Shown here: positions 58,287-64,000 of the stretch, one piece after another | How positions within the stretch are numbered: position 1 is the first letter of the stretch | How the letters are laid out: every line of letters begins with the position of its first letter | NCBI RefSeq assembly: GCF_016920785.2 | Contig: NW_024609880.1 | Span: forward strand, 35,673,152 to 35,737,151 | DNA from: Ixodes scapularis | Lineage: Eukaryota > Arthropoda > Arachnida > Ixodida > Ixodidae | Reading direction: 5' to 3' | Length of the DNA: 64,000 bases | The notes under the pieces: generated by a model | What the model was told of the DNA's origin: nothing | Seen by the model: the letters and a program-made list of their open reading frames with translations, nothing else | Database searches by the model: none | Translations under genes and position numbers: made by a program

Positions 58287-59120
58287 TCAGATGAGCGAGC
58301 ACGGGTCCGACGTCAGTACTTCCGTACAGTACTGATGCAGCCATGGGGGGTAGTCTGATGATGGGAGCTGCGTCGCCGCTGTCTGGCACGAGGAACTAGA
58401 AATTAAAAACAACATGAGGCCATGGCGCGGTAGGAAAAAGTAGCCGCGCACACGGAAGATGCCTGTCCCACTGTGCATGCGGGAGCGCGGACCATTTCTC
58501 TTCTCCGCGTCCGGTGCCACGGCGTCGGCGATATCGTACAGGCCCTGGAGAGCCCTTACAAACTCAATAAGTGACTCTTCCGGGTGCTGTGTGCGCACGC
58601 GCAGCTCGTCTTTTTGCACGCTGTAATCCGGAGGCAGGAACTCCGTCCTAAATCGTGCCTCAAAATCTGACATACTTGTGAATTTAGTTTGTCTTTGCCT
58701 CCACAGTGCTGCACTGTCTGTCAGTGCAACCGGCAAAAGGCGGGTGAGGATGGATTCGTCGTCAATTCCCGACGCAGATTGGTAGTCCCGCAGTTCCGAG
58801 ACGAACATCGCAACTGACTTTCTATCTGCGTACCCAGAAAAAAACGGAACGCTAAGCGAGAGCCTTAGGAAGTCCCTGGGGGGCGTACTTCCAGCAGGAG
58901 TGGGTCTTGAGCGCATCATCTGCTCTCGTTGTATGTTAAGAAGCATGGTCATGGCCACTCTTAGTTCTGCTAGACCACCCTCTAATGATGCGTCTACCGG
59001 GACTGAGACTGCAGGCTTAGCGTCTGGTTTTATGTCACTGGCGGCGTTATCCGCGAGTGCACCGAGCGTCAAAAGGTCGTCCTCACTCACGTTTCTGTCG
59101 GCGTCCTCTGTAGACGACAT
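58287..59120 (-). CDS. Gag-like protein of the LTR retrotransposon, C-terminally truncated
   Basis: A 277-codon minus-strand frame starts MSSTEDADRNVSEDDL at 59,120. It contains a retrotransposon gag core: FSGYADRKSVAMFVSELRDY near residue 105, LLPVALTDSAALWRQRQTKF near 135, then DFEARFRTEFLPPDYSVQKD and LRVRTQHPEESLIEFVRALQ. After about residue 205 (PDAEKRN) the similarity stops where a deletion has joined gag to 3' non-coding sequence, so the nucleocapsid and pol are gone. The start and frame are intact, so the truncated Gag could still be made. No zinc knuckle is present. Confidence 0.85.
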   Translation of the reverse strand: MSSTEDADRNVSEDDLLTLGALADNAASDIKPDAKPAVSVPVDASLEGGLAELRVAMTMLLNIQREQMMRSRPTPAGSTPPRDFLRLSLSVPFFSGYADRKSVAMFVSELRDYQSASGIDDESILTRLLPVALTDSAALWRQRQTKFTSMSDFEARFRTEFLPPDYSVQKDELRVRTQHPEESLIEFVRALQGLYDIADAVAPDAEKRNGPRSRMHSGTGIFRVRGYFFLPRHGLMLFLISSSSCQTAATQLPSSDYPPWLHQYCTEVLTSDPCSLI

Positions 59121-59288
59121 CGTGTTGTAGTGGAGACTTGCGCAGGTCGATGAACGTGGGCTTGCGAAGAAACGCCCCCTCAACTTTGGGCAAACTCAGG
59201 AACGCAAAATTGACTATGTAAAACGTAAGAACGAACCCAGTTTGCTGCCATCCTCCCAGACGAGCAGCATATCACGTCTGGGCGCCAG

Positions 59289-59548
59289 CGTGGGATTTCC
59301 CTTGCTGCTACCCGTCTCGGAGAATGACACAGCACACCGGTTCAACAACACGTAAACATTTAATGACCGCTATCGCCTGCGCCGCGATCCCAACAGCCCC
59401 CCCGCATCCGCTGCGACGGCCTTTTATCAGCGGCGGAGCGCCGCTCGCGTGGCCAGTTGCCCTTGGCCCTCTCGTGGTCAAGATGACCACTTATGATTGT
59501 CGGAGGGGCAGCCTGGGCCAACCGCTTGGAATCGCCAGGTTGCCCACA
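59289..59548 (-). repeat. 5' LTR (minus-strand element)
   Basis: 260 bp. Its inner end reads CGTGGG instead of TGTGGG. Transitions account for the few other differences from the 3' copy. Confidence 0.9.
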
Positions 59549-60179
59549 GAGTAACAAGCCTATTCCTGCCAAATTGCATTGTCCTATGTCAATTCTGAAA
59601 CTTGTTATGAATGTTACAACATGGAAGTCAGTGTGTTTGCTTAGAAAAACTATTTTCTTAAAATAAAATAAAAATTTGTGATTTTTTTGTGTAATATAGT
59701 TATAGGAATACCCATAGCACATACCCAGCTAGTTATTTTGCTATGTTGCATTGTTTTTCATAACTCCATCAGAAAATTACTTTTTTTTCATGTCTGTGCT
59801 TTTTTACAAATGTAGTTTTTTTATCATAAAAAAGTGTTAAAGTAGAAAAACTAAGCAGCCAGGCACGTTCCTCACAAAATTCTGTCCCAGAAAACCACCT
59901 AATACTTCTCTATTGTGTAATAGGAAAATCCTAAAGTTAAATTTATGCCGAAAAGTGGAACGGAGAAAAATGCATTTAAAGTGCTCCAACCTTTGCCTTT
60001 TCTTAAGCATCGGTGGACCGAAAATAATTTATGAAAAATTAAATATGTAATGTAAACTAATGAAACTTTCTGGGAATATTCTTTAGATGTTGGTGGATGT
60101 AAATATGTCACTTTTTCAAACTCCTTTTTTTGCAGAAATTGTTTATTTTGGGTAGTGTCCCCCCTTAAAAAAAGAAACA

Positions 60180-60990
60180 CTTGTCAGCAAGAAAGGCAGT
60201 ATGGCTTTCTTGCTTGCTGGCAGGTTTTTGCATTGATATAAATGCTACAGGCTCCCAGAATCTCATTTTTTGGTTTGACGATTCTCTTAGGGTGGACGTG
60301 GGCTCGCAGAGAAAGTCTGTTTCACGGTTTTATATTTTGATCAAGGTAACGTCATGTCCTCAAGCTTTGGCATTCTATCACTACCGCTAGTGCCAAGGTC
60401 TCACCGAGTTCGAGCTTCCTATGTGTTATTTATGTGGACCAACATATTAGGTTTAATTTTCTCTCAGTACAACAGTACAAAAGCAGGATAAGGTAAGAAA
60501 CTCAAGTGCTTGAGGTAGTTTGCTCCTTGTTCCCGGATGGTATTGCTTGCATTGCACTAAAAATTTTAAACAACAGTATTTGTACAATTTTCCAAATCCC
60601 GTGTAAAAAAGAATAAAATATGCAGTTGTTTTTGCATGAGCTGCATCTCTCCAGTCTACAAGTCGGTGTTGGCAACACTGGTACATCGGCTTGTATGCTA
60701 GGGCCGGCTATACCCTTTGTAACACTCCTCGTTACAAAGGGTATAGCCGCTAGCATCCATCCATTCAAATTCAAACTAACTTTCTGTTTTGGAAATCTCC
60801 TTTGTTGCGGCAACGTTGGTTGTCGCGCACGTTATGTGTTATGTTACTGGAACTTTTGCATATGATCCCTTGAAGCCACCTTTACTACAAGATGTCGGGG
60901 AAAAAATACTTTCAAGTGTTTATTCCCAGCTATTCGACCGACTTTCCATTTATCAAGACATCGCGCAAGGGCGAAAGGTATGCATTTTGT
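60180..60990. other. Non-coding between transposon relics
   Basis: Contains the hairpin at 60,705. No acceptor plus short frame was found here that would convincingly supply the last Schip1 exon. Confidence 0.35.
60705..60749. repeat. Perfect 19-bp hairpin
   Basis: CGGCTATACCCTTTGTAAC and its mirror around a 7-base loop (ACTCCTC). Flanking GCTAG words extend the symmetry. Confidence 0.8.
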
Positions 60991-61000
60991 GGTCTGTGCC

Positions 61001-61226
61001 CAGGGGCGGATACAAAACTCTGTCTTGGGGGTGGGGGGGGGCAGGGCGGGGCAGAAAATTTGTAAGGATACTATTCTCCCATTCTGTCTTGTGCACTGGG
61101 AGTCTACCCATGTCAAATTGTCCTCCGAGAAGGGGGGAGAGAGGGGGGTTGACTTTGTTTGGGGAGGACGGCCGCCCCCGTCGCCCCCCCCCCCCCCCCC
61201 CCCCCCCTCCGTTAAATCCGCCACCG
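61001..61226. mobile_element. Small hAT MITE (CAGGGGCGGAT) with perfect duplication
   Basis: Begins CAGGGGCGGATACAAAACT and ends with ATCCGCCACCG, flanked by TCTGTGCC on both sides (60,993-61,000 and 61,227-61,234). The interior is a G-rich tract facing a C-rich tract. Confidence 0.88.
61184..61207. repeat. 24-base C homopolymer
   Basis: An uninterrupted run of 24 C inside a small hAT-type MITE, facing a G-rich segment near 61,029. Such runs are slippage-prone and a common source of assembly length error. Confidence 0.9.
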
Positions 61227-61479
61227 TCTGTGCCGCTGCGATGTCAACATTTCGCACGCTGGTTGCCAGGACATCCTGTGTCATCTGAATACAATAAAGC
61301 ACAAGGACTCTGCAAAGCTAGTTAAAACCAACAAGAAGCTTCGAGGGTACTTTAGCCGATCAACGGATCACGACACTACCTTAGCCGAATGCCTTTGTAC
61401 AGCATTTTTGATTGAATACAATGTGCCATTCACGGCGGCTGATCAAGCTGCAGACCTCTTTCGGAAACGAGTAAAACTA

Positions 61480-62530
61480 CAGTCGCCAGCCGATTTTTCG
61501 GTCGCCGATAATTTGGGCTTGTTTAATATTTCGGACCTAAGGGAGCAACCGTGACCTACCCGATAGAAATAGTGGATATTCACAACCAATTTTTTGGACA
61601 GCTTGAAGTCTGAAAGTTTGATTTCTCTGACAAAATCATTGCAAGCAATCAGCGGGAAACACCACCGAGAAGCGACCATTTTGGATTCTATGTTGGCTGC
61701 ACATGGATTGGCTTGGTTTGGCAGCGCTGCTTAAATACTGCTAAGTCCTACTGCGGTGTGACGCTGTACGACTTGCGCTGGGCCTGTTATCATCATTAAT
61801 GTTTCCATTTTGCTTGCCATTACCGTCGCCACAAGAAAGGCGTTAAGTGCACGGAGGGCTCTTTCGGCCGTGATTTGTCGGCTCGGGGGCGGATCAGGTC
61901 CTCTAGCTCCACTGGGCAGCCGAGTTAATATTTGCACGGGAAAATCCCCGCCCTCCATTTTAATTATTTACCTGTTTTCTTTTCATATTTATTTTAACAC
62001 GGAATTATTATTATTATTCTCTTTCTGTTATCCCCTTTCCCTTCCCCCAACAGTGACATACAGGCATTACAGCCACTCACTCTATCATTGTATGTTAAAT
62101 AAAAGCTCTCTCTCTCTCTCTCTTCCATTTTTCTTTGTTCATTCGCCGTTGCAGTCATGGACTTGCGCCTCTCATCTCGATCTCGTCTCGGTGAATTGTG
62201 TTTTCGGACTATGCTGGCTTGGGACGTCACTGCCCCATCTGTCCTTCCGCCGTCGCGATCTGTTGCTAAGAGGCACAGACAGTACTCTATCATAACACTA
62301 GAAAAGAAGGCAGCAATTCTCCAGCTAACAGAAAGTTGCCGAATGCAAACGGAGGCTCAACCTAAAACAAGGTGCGCAGGCGTAACCTGAAGCAAGGCAA
62401 TATTTTTAGGCTTTTTTAGCCCGCTTAGACGTAATAAAGGCAAGTTTTTTAATCTGCTGATCTTTCGGACTGCTGCATTATTCGGACGTTTTTCGGTCCC
62501 TGCGAAGTTCGAAAAATCAATCTGCGACTG
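61480..62530 (+). mobile_element. Pogo/Tigger-like element with TA target
   Basis: Ends ACAGTCGCCAGCCGATTTTT and, in reverse, ACAGTCGCAGATTGATTTTT with TA on both outer sides (61,478-61,479 and 62,531-62,532). Near 62,260-62,370 a frame reads KRHRQYSIITLEKKAAILQL then TESCRMQTEA, resembling the N-terminal helix-turn-helix of pogo/CENP-B transposases. The catalytic domain is missing. It interrupts a hAT pseudogene and itself holds a retroposed 3' end (61,700-62,125). Confidence 0.7.
61700..62126 (+). mobile_element. Retroposon 3' end with (CT)n tail, nested
   Basis: An unclassified stretch ends in a pyrimidine-rich tract (CCCCTTTCCCTTCCCCC), then AATAAA followed directly by (CT)n at 62,106-62,124. 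The layout parallels the LINE tail at 12.6-12.8 kb. No coding motif is seen. Confidence 0.4.
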
Positions 62531-63239
62531 TATACGCAGTACGTCGTGGATCTCGACTGGAAACAACTATATGCACGACGCAGTGAGCTCGTGCCATTTG
62601 GGTCACCCTTTTCGGACAGCGCGTGTATCACTCGGGAGCTTGTTAACCCACCCCGCTCTCGAAGGTGACTCCACGGGACAAAACATTGGTGCGCTTGTTG
62701 TAGAGGCGTTAAAGAGCAAGAAAACTCCTATCCGGATCTGTATCGGCATGGCGTGCGATAACGCTCCAGTCATGATTGGATCCAAGAACAGTGTTGCTGC
62801 TGTCCTTAAGGAGAATCACAAGAACGTTGCTGTCATTGGATGTTGCTGCCATTTAATCAATCTGGCGGCACAGAAAGGCTCAGCATGCCTCACACTAGGT
62901 GTAGACAAGGCACTAGTTGATGTTTACTACTACCTCAAAAAGAGTTCTAAAAGGAAGAACAAGCTAAAATCTATCCAGTCTTTCCATGACGTTGAGTCAG
63001 AGAAAATTTTAAAGCATGACAGTACTAGGTGTCTGTCTCTCGGCAAAAGCCTAAAATGGTTTGTGGAGCAGTGGCAGCCCCTGCTTAGCTTCTTCTGTAG
63101 TGAGGTAAGGTCATCTAGCCAGGTCTAGAAGCTACCAAACAAACTAAGGGAACTCGAGGCAGACTCTAAGAAAGCTGCAAAGAAAGGAGAGAGTGCTCAT
63201 CAAAGCAAGAGACCAAGAATTGACACTCGTGTTCCTGCG

Positions 63240-64000
63240 ACGAATATTAGCCCCGAGAAGTTCGCGTGGCGCCCCCTTACGGCAAACCGGGGTGACGTCA
63301 CGGCGAGGAGAGAATTTTTCCCCGACTCGACCCCGCTCGCCCTTGGAGGCTGGGACGATGCTAGCTGTTGGCGCGCTCGTTTCTATTTAATTTTTTTTGC
63401 CATGTTTTTCGTAGGAAGTGTAAATTTTTATTTGTGCCTTTATTGAGGCATGGCCTGTAGCTACAGGCGAAACTTCAACCAACATTTTAAGAATGGTTGA
63501 CAGGGCAGGCAACGTTCGAATCACAGCTGGTATATGAAAATAAAGGAATTTGGCTACAATTGCAGGAGCATCGCTATAGATTTACATCTCGCACAATAAA
63601 TGCTGCTGATGGTTTGAATGAATTGGCAGGTTATGTATACTATTTTTTTTTTATCTGTTTTTAAACAAGATCGCCGAAACAAAAAAGCTGCATGGTGCTC
63701 GAGCAACATTCTAAATACAGTCTGGGCCATGGAAAGAGAATCACAAGTGAGACAGCCTAAGTGCAAGGGCACAGTAAAAAAACAAGGAACATTTAATATA
63801 TACATTGCTTGCATTTGACCTTTGCTGGATTGGGATATTATTTCAATGGACTAGACGGGTGGCAACTGTGGACTTGTTTATATCAGCTCTCAAGTAATGT
63901 ATAACAAACGTAAGCTAAGGTGTCTAGCTCATTATTAGTTCCTTAAGCCCTAAAAATGAGATTTTACTTAGATCGAGTTGTCCTGAAGCTAAAATACCAG
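63240..64000 (+). repeat. Dispersed repeat, arm 2 (runs off the window)
   Basis: Reverse complement of 23,057-23,800 at roughly 85-90 percent by eye, with small indels. It starts AGAAGTTCGCGTGGCGCCCC, has a CpG-rich first 110 bp containing TGACGTCA, then an AT-rich body. It begins where the hAT pseudogene ends. Confidence 0.9.

Larger units (their letters stand above)
57942..59548 (-). mobile_element. Gag-only LTR retrotransposon (Ty3/gypsy-type)
   Basis: Two 260-bp LTRs (57,942-58,201 and 59,289-59,548) differ at about four positions and carry TGTGGG...CCCACA ends. GAGT flanks the whole insertion on both sides (57,938-57,941 and 59,549-59,552). On the minus strand the 5' LTR is followed within a few bases by TGGCGCCCAGACGTGA, a tRNA primer-site candidate. 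The 3' LTR is preceded by a purine tract (GGAAGGGGGGAGATG). Only gag remains inside; pol is deleted. Confidence 0.92.
57872..60164. mobile_element. TTAA-flanked element split by an LTR retrotransposon
   Basis: Ends GGGGGGACACTAC and GTAGTGTCCCCCC are bordered by TTAA on both sides (57,868-57,871 and 60,165-60,168). Without the LTR insertion and its duplicated GAGT the element is about 680 bp and AT-rich, with no ORF. TTAA targets suit piggyBac or Kolobok elements; the ends differ from the 49,749 piggyBac. Confidence 0.82.
61290..63235 (+). pseudogene. hAT-type transposase pseudogene, interrupted
   Basis: A first segment (61,294-61,478) reads KLVKTNKKLRGYFSRSTDHD and continues through FLIEYNVPFTAADQAADLFR, the region just after the BED finger in hAT transposases. 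After the Tigger-like insertion, 62,660-63,110 gives SKKTPIRICIGMACDNAPVM, then AVIGCCCHLINLAAQKGSA and KILKHDSTRCLSLGKSLKWF, followed by EQWQPLLSFF. The Cys-x2-His-x3-Asn-Leu motif and the Asp of CDNA are typical hAT core features. The usual Trp of TRWLSLGK is Cys here. Its downstream end meets the dispersed repeat at about 63,240. Confidence 0.8.

Overview
This window is animal nuclear DNA. Long AT-rich non-coding stretches are packed with transposon relics, and one spliced gene on the plus strand has intron lengths and GT/AG junctions typical of a large arthropod genome. The mix of tRNA-Ser/Leu-type SINEs, hAT, Harbinger, piggyBac and Tc1/mariner-type relics, non-LTR retrotransposon fragments and many foldback MITEs suggests a chelicerate, most likely a hard (ixodid) tick. 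That assignment is inference from overall character, not from a species-specific marker.

The only host gene I can support is a homologue of schwannomin-interacting protein 1 (Schip1), in pieces from about 30.5 to 57.3 kb. Three alternative N-terminal exons (30,517-31,206; 33,994-34,131; 40,409-40,636) each end in a phase-0 GT donor. All can join the same common exons at 46,999-47,226, 51,392-51,613, 54,574-54,685 and 57,179-57,278. The common part carries the conserved SCHIP1 region: a basic RKKSP segment, the QLQVIVNDLHSQIES coiled coil and the EQDSMLVDIEDMTR segment. The short last coding exon is not visible and probably lies beyond 64 kb. In flies Schip1 acts upstream of Hippo with Expanded and Tao. 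In vertebrates SCHIP1 binds merlin, and the IQCJ-SCHIP1 form sits at axon initial segments.

Layout: 1-30.4 kb is upstream or deep 5' sequence. It holds a minus-strand LINE (5.1-6.4 kb), a cluster of TA-type MITEs (11-14.6 kb), the 3' part of a second LINE (11.9-12.8 kb), a 1.6-kb element with 66-bp inverted ends (14.3-16.0 kb), two hAT relics with target-site duplications (17.4-18.9 and 25.3-26.7 kb), a 349-bp-period duplication (20.8-21.5 kb) and a 5'-truncated LINE (27.3-28.7 kb). From 30.5 to 57.3 kb the Schip1 exons alternate with minisatellites, foldback MITEs, a degenerate LINE, a three-deep nested transposon at 47.8-49.7 kb and an internally deleted piggyBac at 49.75-50.77 kb. From 57.3 to 64 kb, in the last visible intron or beyond, there is a gag-only LTR retrotransposon inserted in a TTAA-flanked element, a hAT transposase pseudogene interrupted by other transposons, and one arm of a roughly 750-bp dispersed repeat whose inverted partner lies at 23.06-23.80 kb.

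I found no canonical rRNA or tRNA gene, no CRISPR array and no intact autonomous transposon. The strongest points for a second look are the three-promoter, phase-0 design of Schip1, the minisatellite whose last unit supplies a Schip1 splice acceptor, and the stacked insertions whose order can be read from intact target-site duplications.
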